Shown here: one piece after another, positions 23,081-32,703 of the stretch | Layout of the letters: each line of letters opens with the position of its first letter | How positions within the stretch are numbered: position 1 is the first letter of the stretch | Assembly: GCF_035222375.1 (NCBI RefSeq) | Contig: NW_026946363.1 | Coordinates: 1,984,001 to 2,048,000, forward strand | Reading direction: 5' to 3' | From: Podospora pseudocomata | Taxonomy: Eukaryota > Ascomycota > Sordariomycetes > Sordariales > Podosporaceae | Length of the DNA stretch: 64,000 nucleotides | The notes under the pieces: model-generated | The model's input: only the letters and a program-made list of their open reading frames with translations | Database searches by the model: none | Told to the model about the DNA's origin: nothing | Position numbers and translations under genes: made by a program

Positions 23081-24891
23081 TGTTGATGGTCTTGAGTCTC
23101 CGTATCGGTGACGGTTGCCTGGCTAAAAGTCTTTGTTGGTTGGAGGGTACAATTCTCTCTTGTGCTGGGGAATAATTTATAGGAGAGAAATGTCTAGCTG
23201 CTCCGCCCGCAAGCCTGACAACAAAAGGTCACGAGAGTTGTCTCCGACAATTCACTGCTTCGTCCGGAGTCCTCCGCCATCTTGGATGCTCCAGATAAAG
23301 GGGAGGAAGTTGCTCTGAGCCATTGCTCATCCCGTCAGTTGCCGCCGGTCTAGAGAGAGCAAGAAGAATTGAAGCCTCCTGACGTCACGCAACGCTATCT
23401 TTGCTCCTGATCACAGCCGCGGTAGCCATTTATTGGAAAGCGTGATACACAATGGTTTTGATTGTAATCTCCGTTATGCTCTTGTTGACAGCGGCTCAGG
23501 GGTTCAGATGAGAGCCACGAGAGGGTTTGATATGGGGCTGAGCCTATCGCACGGAGGATATGATGAGGTTGCTCCGGGAGCAGCTCTTATCAATATTTTA
23601 CTTATTTTTGGAGCTTGAGACTATGTACCCGTCTACCTTCAGCTGATGAGGCCCTACACATGTGAACATCGAGGTGAATGTCAGAGGGGCAATGAGCGGT
23701 GTACCGTCACACACCGAGACCTTCCCGGATCCGAGAATAACCAAGTCTCTTCACCTCAGTGAATCCCAAAAAGGAAGTTTTCATTTGTTCAAGTATATAA
23801 CCACCGCTATTACCGCCAATATTGGCATGACTGTCCAATTGGGTAATAGTTGGGCGGTGAGATAGTGAGGGGGTGTCCGAGGAGGTAAGTGGAATGTCGT
23901 GGACTGATGGAGGGGCTGGAGGGGAGATGGAGGGGAAACTTGGGCAGAAATCTCGATTTGATGCCGTGTTCATGCCTACATGTGCGATGGGAAAGACTGA
24001 GTGGTCCAGCGGACGTCTGAGAGCTGCAGTAGCCCAGAGGCAGAGAGGGGTGAATGCTGCCCCACCGCCAACTCAGCAGGAGCTTTGCTTCCAGCCCTCA
24101 AACCATGCCCGGTGGCCCGGGTACACCAAGTTTTGAAATCGGGTAGAAAACCTGCTCTTTCCCAGCCGTTGGGTTTTTGCATTTTCCTTTTCCATTTCCT
24201 TCTTCAAACCCTTCAAGCCAGGCGGTCAATCAACTGTCTGCTTTGGATTGAAGGAGTAAACCATTCCGCGGCATCGTCGCCGAGTGGAAGTCCCCCACCA
24301 ACACTGGTCCGATTCGGCCCCGGCCACGGCTCCAATTAGCGGGCAGTGACCAGGGGTGCCGTTTCGTTTCCAGGCTCATTTCGGAAGGGCCGTCGCCCAG
24401 CCCAGCGTCCACTATTGCCGATTTGAACCCCCTGGAAACGACGAGACGATAAGGAGAAAAAAAAAGATCTGACGACGACGACTTTGCAATTCGCAACACC
24501 ATCACAACCTCCTTTACGAAGCATCGAGACGCTGTTCCCTTTGGCATTACGTGTTGACCGGTTCAGCCGTTCTTTCGGAGCTACCAAAGGTACGTAAGAC
24601 GCCCATTGTCATTACCTACCAAATTTCCAGAGGGACCCCACAGCAGCAGAGGGATTGGATTCGCGCCCCCTTTCCACCGCCTGGGGCGTTCCCAGTTGTA
24701 GCGGCCCAACTTAGGTACTTATTGTATTTTTCAGCGATTAACTTTTACGCGTTCTTGCCAGATCTCTCCAATCCCGCACCTCAGCCTGCAGCCTAGCAGC
24801 CGTCGTCAAGACACCACGCCTGCTGGTCGCATCTAATCTCTTCGCCTCCTCCCCTCTTCGCCGTGCTTGCAAAGCCACCAACACCGACAGC
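23081..24891. other. Divergent promoter region and PRA1 leader
   Basis: About 1.8 kb upstream of two divergent genes. The left side has TATAAAT on the minus strand at 23175-23181, 95 bases before the small secreted protein. The right side probably holds the PRA1 leader: a donor GTACGTAAG at 24590 and an acceptor TTTTTCAG ending at 24734 could bound a 145-base intron in the 5' UTR. No coding frame is supported. Confidence 0.5.
23175..23181 (-). promoter_or_regulatory. TATA box of the small secreted protein gene
   Basis: TATAAAT on the minus strand, 95 bases before the ATG at 23080, at nearly the same distance as the box before the neighbouring GH131-like gene. Confidence 0.5.
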
Positions 24892-25419
24892 ATGTCCATC
24901 CAGGTTCCCATCGACCTGCTCACCTCGCGCTTCAGCATGGGGGAGCGCTTCAGCAGCCTGCGCGCCAACACCATTGGCAACCGCTTTGCCAACCTCAAGC
25001 CCCTCTCAGAGTTCCTCGACATCAAGCGTGTGAACAAGCCCGAGAACTTTGTCGAGATGCAATCGCGTGTCAACTACAACCTCGGCCACTTCTCGAGCAA
25101 CTATGCCATCGTCTTCCTGATGCTCTGCGTCTACGGCCTCCTCACCAAGCCCTTGGTCTTGTTCGACATCATCTTTGTCACCGTGGGCATGTTCATCATT
25201 GGCAAGCTCGACGGTCAAGATCTCGAGTTTGGCACCCAGCGCTTCTCCACAATGCAACTTTATACCGGCCTTTGGGTCATTGCGATCCCAATCGCCCTGA
25301 TTTCCGGCGTCTTCGGCCTCATGATGTGGTTGATTGGCGCCAGTGGTGTGGTCATTCTTGGCCACGCCGCACTTTTGGACAAGCCTATCGATGAGGCTTT
25401 TTCCGGGGAGGTGGTCTAG
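24892..25419 (+). CDS. Prenylated Rab acceptor 1 (PRA1/Yip3 family)
   Basis: Single exon, 175 residues. PRA1 proteins are four-helix membrane proteins of the Golgi and ER that bind prenylated Rab GTPases and help load them onto membranes. The soluble N-terminal part (SIQVPIDLLTSRFSMGERFS) is followed by the family's RVNKPENFVEMQSRVNYNLGHF region, and then two hydrophobic hairpins: NYAIVFLMLCVYGLL with LVLFDIIFVTVGMFIIG, and GLWVIAIPIALISGVFGLM with IGASGVVILGHAALL. The acidic tail ends in EAFSGEVV. The start is the first ATG and matches the length usual for the family. A putative leader intron lies upstream. Another frame begins just beyond the stop, see the next gene. Confidence 0.93.
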   Translation: MSIQVPIDLLTSRFSMGERFSSLRANTIGNRFANLKPLSEFLDIKRVNKPENFVEMQSRVNYNLGHFSSNYAIVFLMLCVYGLLTKPLVLFDIIFVTVGMFIIGKLDGQDLEFGTQRFSTMQLYTGLWVIAIPIALISGVFGLMMWLIGASGVVILGHAALLDKPIDEAFSGEVV

Positions 25420-25619
25420 GTGGTCGGCCACGAGCTCCCAAATTTTCGCCCCATGGGGGAAGACCATCCAGGCGCGAGCGGAGGAAATATGAGGCGCGCC
25501 AGGGGGACAACAGCTGGTGGGGTGATGACCGGCGTGTCGAAGAAGTGGATGAATCTGATTCTGGTGTCGGGCTGGCCTCGAGCGCATTGGTCAGACGGGG
25601 TGGAAGCTTTGGTTCGGGC

Positions 25620-26585
25620 ATGAATATCGTTGCTCGGGAGGACGGAGAGGAGACGACGGACGACTCGGAAGACGGGACGGATGATGACTATGACGATGAC
25701 ATGCCCATGCTCAGCCCGCGGGAGGAGGCTCTCGCCGAGGCTGCCATGGCACGTGTAGCGCGTGCCCATTCGAGAGGCAAGACGAATGTGAAGTTGGGCA
25801 AGGAGGAGTTGGCTGCCTACCAGAAGAAGCTGGCGATCATGGAGTACCAAAGGACGAGGCCACCACGGAGAGAGCGTGTTGCTGTTCCCATCACTGCACT
25901 TGGACCTGCTGCCCGCAGCGCCAATCGACTGCCATCTGACGGCAGCACGCCCCCTTCGGCCTCTTCGCCCGATCCAAACTCGGAAAGAGAACCAGCACAG
26001 CCACCAATGGGCTACTTTCCCCCTTCCTCTTCGCGCTCGCTTCCTCGTTCAGGCTCTAGTGCATCCAGGACACCTAGCCAGACCAGGGTTGACAGAGACC
26101 GGGACTTGTCGCCGTTCACGTATTCGTACATTCGCAAGGGCGATTCCGAGATTCGATCAAGCTCTCGGCAGCCCTCTGATTCTTCCGACCATCCGAGGGG
26201 CCCTCAACGCCGCAGCGAGTCTCAGGATCCTTTCCAGTACATGACGGACAAGCAGCCATCGCCTCTTTCAGGAGCTTCAGCCTCGTCGCGGACACTTCAT
26301 CTTGATCCTTTGTCGGGAGCACCCTATTATGGATCTTCAACGGTTGTTCGCCGACGGACCGGCGGTCACGAAGACAGCGCCAGCGGCAGCGAGGACGCCT
26401 TTGACCCTGCGCCTCCTGGGCGGGTCAACAGCTCCGGCACCACCCGTCCTGACTCGAGGGGCGATGACAAGTTGTCTCCTTCGGCCAAGAAGTCATCTTC
26501 TTCCAGTTCGGCTGTGCCTTCGCGCAAGAAGTCGGTTGCTACACGGACCAGCATCTTGGGTACTGCTAGAAGGAAAGCGAAATGA
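25620..26585 (+). CDS. Disordered Ser/Pro/Arg-rich protein, start uncertain
   Basis: From the first ATG the product has 321 residues: an acidic stretch (EETTDDSEDGTDDDYDDD), a helical basic part (SPREEALAEAAMARVARAHS, then KLGKEELAAYQKKLAIMEYQ) and a long Ser/Pro/Arg-rich tail ending in KKSVATRTSILGTARRKAK. The frame stays open upstream to 25395, across the PRA1 stop in another frame, and that upstream part still looks protein-like (RRKYEARQGDNSWWGDDRR). So the true start is probably upstream, on an unseen exon or joined to PRA1 by splicing. I do not recognise the family. The strongly biased composition points to a disordered scaffold or regulatory protein. Confidence 0.7.
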   Translation: MNIVAREDGEETTDDSEDGTDDDYDDDMPMLSPREEALAEAAMARVARAHSRGKTNVKLGKEELAAYQKKLAIMEYQRTRPPRRERVAVPITALGPAARSANRLPSDGSTPPSASSPDPNSEREPAQPPMGYFPPSSSRSLPRSGSSASRTPSQTRVDRDRDLSPFTYSYIRKGDSEIRSSSRQPSDSSDHPRGPQRRSESQDPFQYMTDKQPSPLSGASASSRTLHLDPLSGAPYYGSSTVVRRRTGGHEDSASGSEDAFDPAPPGRVNSSGTTRPDSRGDDKLSPSAKKSSSSSSAVPSRKKSVATRTSILGTARRKAK

Positions 26586-26956
26586 TGAAGCCGAATGTGT
26601 CTCTGTTTTCTGTTTTTTTCTCTCTTTTCATTCTCCTCTCTGGGCAAAGTTTTGTGTGCGTGCGTGCGCGGCGGTCGGAGTCTATTTATCATCCTGGAGC
26701 AAACAGCGCGGATTTTGGGAAAAGAGGATCGGCTGGGATAACTATAGACTTGTGTGGGAATTTGAAATCAAATGAGTTTGTGTGAAGTTTTCTTGTTTGC
26801 AGTATGTGCCTTTGCCATGTTTGATTGTCCTGACTTACAAATTCCACCGAGGTATACTTGACCATTAACGCCCGTTGTTAATAATATCCATCATGATACC
26901 TTTTCCCACGTACCATCATCATCATCGTCATCATCATCGATTGTCGTTTGTGTCAG
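26586..26956. other. 3' spacer between convergent genes
   Basis: About 370 bases that should contain both 3' UTRs. A CATCATCATCATCGTCATCATCATC trinucleotide run lies around 26918-26940. No gene is seen. Confidence 0.5.
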
Positions 26957-27977
26957 TTAATCAGAAAAGAACTTTGTCACCCCCTTGACCATCCCATCCC
27001 CCCATCCACCACCACCCCCTAATTCCCTAGTAAAACTCTCGGTCGTCTTCTCCCACGAACTCCCGTCGTAACCCCTCGTCGATCGTTCCACTGTTGACCT
27101 GGCCATTTTGACCGCCCCAGCGGCACCCCCAGCCGCACCGGCGAGTTTGACTGCCTCGCCGACGAGTCCTACGCTGTCTCCTGATGCGGCTTTACCGGCC
27201 ACCCCGATGAGCCGCTCGATTGCTTTGGGGAGACGGATCCCTACTTTTGCGAGGAGGGCGGTGAGGAACCCGCCGGTGAGGAGGGGCATGATGACTAGCA
27301 TGAAGACTTTGAGGGGGTGGCGCTTTGCATGGTTGAGGAGGTCGCGGAGGAGGCGGCGGATTTTTTTGTGGAGTTTGGTTACGAGGTTGGGGCGGGGGGA
27401 GCGTTTATAGTAGGAGGAGGGGGTGCTTGGTCGGCCGCCTGGGGGGGGGGGAGGGAGGGGAGGTTAGTATGGGATATAAGGAAGGGGGGTTTTAATGTGT
27501 GGGAGACGAACCAAACCCAGCAAAGAAGGAGGATCGGGATGCGTTGCCGCCTGCGAGGTTAAACAACGCGCGTGAGGCGTTGGATTGGGAGAAGAACGAA
27601 CGGGAATCATCATCCACACTGCCCCTATGACGAGACCTCGACCGGGAACGGTTGCGCTGGGAGCGGGAGGGGGCGGGCTCATGGTCGCCGTAGATGAGGT
27701 CGTCGTCGTCTGAGGACGGGGAGGCGAAGAAGGAGGTTATACCCCCCATCACCGACCCGCTTTCCTCCCCCGCATGACGATGATGATGCTTCTTTGAAGA
27801 ACGGCGCCTGCTCCGGGAGCGCTCCTCGCGATGATACTCCCGGGGAGAAGAGCGGTCCTTGGACCTCGAACGGTGGTGCTTCCTGCTGGAGCGGTGGTGG
27901 GATCGGTGGTGCCGTTTGGAGGTTGAGTGGGCTGTTCGACCCGAGATGACGGAGGAGGCGTCGTCTAGGAGGCCCAT
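26957..27977 (-). CDS. Arg/Ser/His-rich protein with one membrane helix, 315 aa
   Basis: Two exons (27977-27512 and 27438-26957) give 315 residues. The first 155 residues are dominated by Arg, Ser and His, with many RS and RSRS pairs, as in RNA-binding or phospho-regulated disordered regions. After the intron comes a basic helix (LVTKLHKKIRRLLRDLLNHAKRH in two halves), a likely membrane segment (VFMLVIMPLLTGGFLTALLA) and a Gly/Ala-rich helix (KAASGDSVGLVGEAVKLAG). The C terminus is WGDGMVKGVTKFFSD. I do not recognise the family. The membrane helix argues against a simple nuclear SR protein. The start is the only upstream ATG in frame. Confidence 0.8.
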
Positions 27978-28487
27978 TTTGACGATAGAGTCTTCTCAAG
28001 ATGTGGTGGAGGTTCTCGCGAGAAACAGGGGACGTGTTCGTAGGGCTGATCAGCAGGGTCCCTTGAAAATAATGGAGCTATCACCAAGAATAGCTGAGGC
28101 ACCGCAAAACGCAGGTACGAGTTGCGTCAAACCAGACACTAAATCAATGCACGAAACAAAGATTGACAGCGAAGCAACAATGGATACACATCTGACCCAG
28201 AAAAATGGAAACGAAGAGAGGGGAGTGATTTCACCGCTTCGCCTCTCCCCGCGAATTCAACAAATGCCAAAAATCATGAGGCTGGTCAACGAGCTGTGAT
28301 CCTTGTCGGCATGTTGTTGATTGGATGACAGGTTGCGGAGCCCTGGCTGAAACGACTGTTGGTGCCGCAGGGGTGCGGGTGTAAGTGACCCTAACCCTGG
28401 GATATTCTGTGAAGCTATCTACATTGTCTCAATGCTGTCTATTAATATTCCCCGTTCTATCCCATGCGTTTTTGTATCACATCAACT
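27978..28487. other. Spacer with CCCTAACCCT motif
   Basis: Promoter of the Arg/Ser/His-rich protein and 3' UTR of the MFS gene. GACCCTAACCCT lies at 28387-28398, so the promoter reads AGGGTTAGGGTC on the coding strand, about 410 bases before that ATG. Confidence 0.5.
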
Positions 28488-30038
28488 TCAAGCCAAAAGT
28501 CTTTCACTTTCCCCCTCAGCCCTCGCCTCCCTCTCCTTCTTCAGCTGCTCATAATCAGGCAGCCAAAGACTCAACACGGTAAACACCAACGCCATAGCCA
28601 CCATCAACACCCAAATCGAATACCCATGCAGCAACCACTGCGCCTTCACACTCAACGCATACAAACTCGCAAACAGAGCCGGAGAAAACGACCTCGTCCC
28701 GCTCACCACGGCCTGCGAAATCGACACCAACGTCCCAAGCATCCTCGCAACAGGAGCGACATCATTGACAGCAAGCTGAATAGCCGTAAACGACATACTC
28801 ACCCCGCTCCCCAAGCAGAAAAACACCGGCGCACACACCCAAAACACCGTCACAAACTCCGGCCTCCCCGTCCTCAGCAACATGCTAAACACCGGCCCCA
28901 GCGCAAAGAAGAACGGATACGCCTTCGCACAAACCCTCATAACCCCATTCGTCCCAATCCTCGCCTGCAGCCTCGGGAAGATCGCCAGCATCCAAACCGC
29001 CTGACTCAACCCAGTAAGCCCCATCAACCACGAAATCTGCACCGGCGAGAACCCAAACCCCCCCAACTCCACCTTGGTAAACCAAAACACCGGCAAGATG
29101 GCCGTGTAAGAGTAAGCCAGCAACATCACCCACCCATTCACCACCAACACGATCCCCACCCCGGGACTCCTCACCAACTGCCCAACCGTCATCCTCTCCA
29201 CCTCCCTCTTCCCCTCCGTCCCCCTATCCAACGTCTCCTCCACCCAAACCCCTACCACCCCAGCACACCCCAACCCCATCCCCCCAATCACCAAACTAGA
29301 CAACAGATACGGATATCGTTCCATCAACCCCCCCTCGAAAAACCCCGGCCACGTCCCCGCCGGCTCAGCCAACATCCCCCCCATCAACGGCCCAAGCGAA
29401 ATCCCCATATTATTCGCAATGCTAAACCACCCAAACGCCTTGGCCTGGTGGTTCCCGCTCCTCTGCCCGCACTGCTCCGCAATCATGGTCCTGATCGTCA
29501 CCACGTTCCCCGCAAAGACACCCGCCGCGCACCGATAAACAATCATTTCTGTGATTGTTTTGGCAGTGCCAAACAGCATCGTCGCGAGGGAAACCCCTAC
29601 TATGGAGGCGACAAGGACGGGTTTTCGACCAAAGGAGTCGGAGGCCCGGCCCCAGAAGATCATGACAAACATTTGGGTGAGGGAGAAGAGGGATTCGATC
29701 AAGCCCGAGTAGAAGCCTACGTCTGTGTCGGGGAGGGCGCCGTTTTCTTGGGCCATTTTGTTGATGTAGGGGAAGATGGAGAAGAAGGCTATGGGTTCGA
29801 GGAGGCGGGCGAGGCAGAGGAGGAGGATTTGGGAGGCTGGGAAGGGGGGTTCGGATTCTTCTTCTGGGGGGTCATTGTTGATGGTTGGGGAGGGACCTGG
29901 GGGGAGGGCTGCGTCGCCTCCTGTTGATGGGAGGGGGAGGAGGAGGGGGGTTTGCTCCGTTGGTGGTTTGAGGGGTGGTGGTGATGGTTGTTGTTGCGAT
30001 GATGAGGAGGAGTAGGTGGAGGAGAGTAGGCTCCTCAT
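28488..30038 (-). CDS. MFS transporter (12-helix, efflux type)
   Basis: Single exon, 516 residues from the first ATG. A frame of 15 codons continues upstream only to a TTG. The first 80 residues are Ser, Gln and Pro-rich and cytosolic, with TEQTPLLLPLPS. Twelve hydrophobic segments follow. Between helices 2 and 3 is motif A in the form GRASDSFGRKPVL, and a fourth-helix arginine region reads IVYRCAAGVFAGNVVTIRTM. The overall pattern resembles the tetracycline-resistance/Zif-like branch seen in yeast YCR023C and plant ZIF1. The substrate cannot be deduced. The tail is charged (EREARAEGESERLLA). The gene stands alone, with no enzyme genes beside it, so nothing ties it to a biosynthetic cluster. 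Confidence 0.92.
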   Translation of the reverse strand: MRSLLSSTYSSSSSQQQPSPPPLKPPTEQTPLLLPLPSTGGDAALPPGPSPTINNDPPEEESEPPFPASQILLLCLARLLEPIAFFSIFPYINKMAQENGALPDTDVGFYSGLIESLFSLTQMFVMIFWGRASDSFGRKPVLVASIVGVSLATMLFGTAKTITEMIVYRCAAGVFAGNVVTIRTMIAEQCGQRSGNHQAKAFGWFSIANNMGISLGPLMGGMLAEPAGTWPGFFEGGLMERYPYLLSSLVIGGMGLGCAGVVGVWVEETLDRGTEGKREVERMTVGQLVRSPGVGIVLVVNGWVMLLAYSYTAILPVFWFTKVELGGFGFSPVQISWLMGLTGLSQAVWMLAIFPRLQARIGTNGVMRVCAKAYPFFFALGPVFSMLLRTGRPEFVTVFWVCAPVFFCLGSGVSMSFTAIQLAVNDVAPVARMLGTLVSISQAVVSGTRSFSPALFASLYALSVKAQWLLHGYSIWVLMVAMALVFTVLSLWLPDYEQLKKEREARAEGESERLLA

Positions 30039-30799
30039 TTTGACGGTGAGCTTTAGCTGATTGTGATGGTGGTAAGTGCTCAAGATGTTGTAAACGTAGG
30101 CGTGTTAAAGTAATGTAAGATCGAGTCGTGAGAAGAGCCGCACTAGGCGTATAAAACCTCGTCTTTCATAAATGGTTTTGTGTGTGTATATCGTTGCTGG
30201 CAAAGTTGCTCGACGTTCAGACGTCTTGTCTCATGTCGCAAAAGGCGTGATGTGTAAAGTTTTCGGTTTCATAGACAGCGCGTTTGCATTATATTACCCC
30301 GACCTCGGGCTTTTGGAATCCCTAAAACCAACCGATGAGCAAAAGGAAAAGGATTGGGAAAATGGGAAACTGTCGTGAAATGCATGTTCAACCATTGAAA
30401 GAGCGATAGCAAAAACCGCACTGGCCAATCCGGATGTTGTTGGTTCCCTTGCCCACATCGTCGATATGATTGGTCCGAATGGATATAAAAGCGGGTTTTG
30501 GTTTTGGCCTTGCCTCGACAAAAACGGACTTCTCACCGTTTGACCGTTCCAACTTCCATCGCAATGGCTGTACCTGCCCGAGTACATACATGACCACCAC
30601 CTCATGCTTCCTGTATCACCGAAAGCCTCCTCCTCAAGGAGATAACTCGCATTCCATTGTCCAGCCAAGCAAGTCAGGTCCGTTCCTGCGCAAAAGGCCA
30701 AACCAGCAGCAGCCTGTGTTTTCCCAATATGGAAGGCAGTACAAGTACCAGAGAAACACAGTTCCAGAAAGGAAGGGTCCGACGTGACCTTGCAAGTTG

Positions 30800-30800
<1 letters not shown>

Positions 30801-30830
<30 letters not shown>
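30801..30830. repeat. (AC)15 microsatellite
   Basis: Thirty bases of uninterrupted AC dinucleotides. Confidence 0.95.
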
Positions 30831-30834
<4 letters not shown>

Positions 30835-30992
30835 TCACTTGTGTGATGTGAAGTGTTGTTCTGGTTCGTTCCATCTGGCAGTTTTGGTTGGTAATTTCTC
30901 CGAGAGGGCTTTGTGTGACGAACGAGCGCCACTTTCCATGCTTCGGGAATATCTCAGGTTTGTACTGCCGTAAGTCAGGTCATCCTGAAACC

Positions 30993-31020
30993 GGTGGTGG
31001 TGGTGGTGGTGGTGGTGGTG
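30993..31020. repeat. (GGT)n microsatellite
   Basis: Nine consecutive GGT units, continuing into GATGATGGTGGT. Confidence 0.9.
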
Positions 31021-31107
31021 ATGATGGTGGTGAAGAGTTGAGATTTGAATCGAGATATGCCTATTTATTAATGACCTCAAAGGTAATCTGTAAACTAGTT
31101 CGCACCC

Positions 31108-31139
<32 letters not shown>

Positions 31140-31380
31140 AAGCGAGGGTATAAATGTATCTCTGTCGTAAACCCTTTGAAATCCGTTCGTTAAACCCCCC
31201 AAAAGCACCTATCTAAACGCCGTGCTGTCTGCTATTCTCCGGTCGTGTCTTGACCACCCGTCCGTTTTTGCTTCTCCCTCTTGATGTCACAGAATATAGG
31301 ACAGAAATGTAGAACAGAACCGCTGCTCATGAACCCCATTATTTTGAAGCCAGAATCCCTGCCATGCATGCAAACCCAAA

Positions 31381-32703
31381 TCAAGAAGCATACCCCCCCC
31401 TTCCCTGCACCCCCGAACTCAACCCAGCATACCCAGCATACCCCCTATTCCTCTGACTGGTATACCTCCACAACAGGCTCGCCCCCTTGAGCTTCAACTT
31501 CTTCGCCAAACCCCTCAGGTCATCCTCTGCCCCTCTCTTGGCCCCAGTCTTCTCTGGCTTCTCCTCCTCAGGAGCGGTGCTCTTATCCATAGCCCACACG
31601 AACCTCTTCCTAAACCGCCTCCAGTCATCATTCGTCGGCCGTGGATCGCACCACTCCCCTTCCTCCCCAATCTCCCCGAGGTCCCAGTCGTCTTTCTCCT
31701 CGTCGATTGGCAGCGGGTAGTACGACAGCTCGTTGTGGTGAGGCCGTCGGGGTTGGTGGTTGATGTTGGCTTCAATGTCGAACTTGAACCGGTAGGCTTG
31801 GTGTATCTGTTGGGGTCGATATTGTGGCTCAGATGATGAGGAGGAAGCAGAGGTTGATGGAGGAGACGAAGACAATGGTGGCAGAGATGGAAGAGGTAAT
31901 GACTGGGGCGGTGATGGCGAAGGGGCATTGCTGCTCATTGGAGTGGGCAAACGACTTGCTGATGGTGATAAACTTGGCATTGGAGTGCCAGTTCCACTGA
32001 TTGCACTGCTCGGTGCTGGTGATGGATAACCGCCCATGCCCGTCGCTGCTGCCCCTTGTAGTTGTGCGTGCTGCTGATGGTTTGAAAGGGGCGCCATCCC
32101 GGATGGGTGCCCGAAATCAAACTCGAACTGGAACTCCTGATGAACGACAAACACCAATGTTTGTAGCTTGGGGAACTTGGCCAGACTGGTCATCAGCTTG
32201 TGCATGTTCGTCTTGGAGACCTTCCAGCTCAACACAGGGTGAAAGATTCCTGGGTAGATGCCGTACGAGGTGCCGAGGGCCAGTCTGTTGATGTTGTCCC
32301 GCACAAGAGGAATCTGGCTCATGAAATGCAGCGTCCGGTGTAGCCGTTTGACCAACAGATATGGTTCCAGGAGCAAGATGTCCCGGGAGAGGTCGACGTA
32401 CTTCGTCGTCGGGCCTAGCGTCAACGGTTTGTAGTGGTGAAGCACAAAGCATCGGCTCTCTCGACAGACAGCTGCCAGCGGCGGAGGAGGCTCTGGGTGC
32501 ACATTGGCAAACATCAACCCCTTCTGAGCCGGAGTCTTCTGTTTGGAGCTGGGAGCATCCATGACTTCGTACACCCGGGATTTTGGCAACGAGTACTCCC
32601 AAATCATATTCCGGATCTCTGCCGGTAATCGCTGAAAACTCCAAAACTCTGTCGGCGTCTGAGCGAACCCTCGCCTGTGGTAGTTCTGATCGCGATGCAT
32701 CAT
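31381..32703 (-). CDS. 2EXR-domain protein, 440 aa
   Basis: Single exon from the ATG at 32703. The N-terminal domain carries the family's signature FWSFQRLPAEIRNMIWEYSL, followed by PLAAVCRESRCFVLHHYKPL, which is the EXR-type pair seen in many fungal proteins of unknown function. A second conserved part reads DILLLEPYLLV and LVRDNINRLALG. After a Ser/Pro-rich linker with a poly-Ser stretch comes an acidic segment and a basic Lys/Arg-rich tail (LRGLAKKLKLKGASLLWRYT). The role of such proteins is unknown; some resemble F-box adaptors. The frame stays open for over 400 bases before the chosen ATG, and strong acceptor-like sites are present there, so extra 5' exons are possible. Confidence 0.85.
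   Translation of the reverse strand: MMHRDQNYHRRGFAQTPTEFWSFQRLPAEIRNMIWEYSLPKSRVYEVMDAPSSKQKTPAQKGLMFANVHPEPPPPLAAVCRESRCFVLHHYKPLTLGPTTKYVDLSRDILLLEPYLLVKRLHRTLHFMSQIPLVRDNINRLALGTSYGIYPGIFHPVLSWKVSKTNMHKLMTSLAKFPKLQTLVFVVHQEFQFEFDFGHPSGMAPLSNHQQHAQLQGAAATGMGGYPSPAPSSAISGTGTPMPSLSPSASRLPTPMSSNAPSPSPPQSLPLPSLPPLSSSPPSTSASSSSSEPQYRPQQIHQAYRFKFDIEANINHQPRRPHHNELSYYPLPIDEEKDDWDLGEIGEEGEWCDPRPTNDDWRRFRKRFVWAMDKSTAPEEEKPEKTGAKRGAEDDLRGLAKKLKLKGASLLWRYTSQRNRGYAGYAGLSSGVQGRGGYAS

Larger units (their letters stand above)
30039..31380. other. Spacer rich in simple repeats
   Basis: About 1.3 kb. It holds an (AC)15 run at 30801-30830, a (GGT)n run at 30993-31020 and A-rich tracts at 31108-31141. It is the upstream region of the MFS gene and the 3' side of the 2EXR gene. 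No gene is seen; the overlapping frames are products of the repeats. Confidence 0.6.

Noticed and set aside
28464-29927. A 487-codon plus-strand frame across the MFS gene.
   Set aside because: The product is a His/Arg/Pro-rich string without structure, while the minus strand encodes a complete 12-helix transporter.
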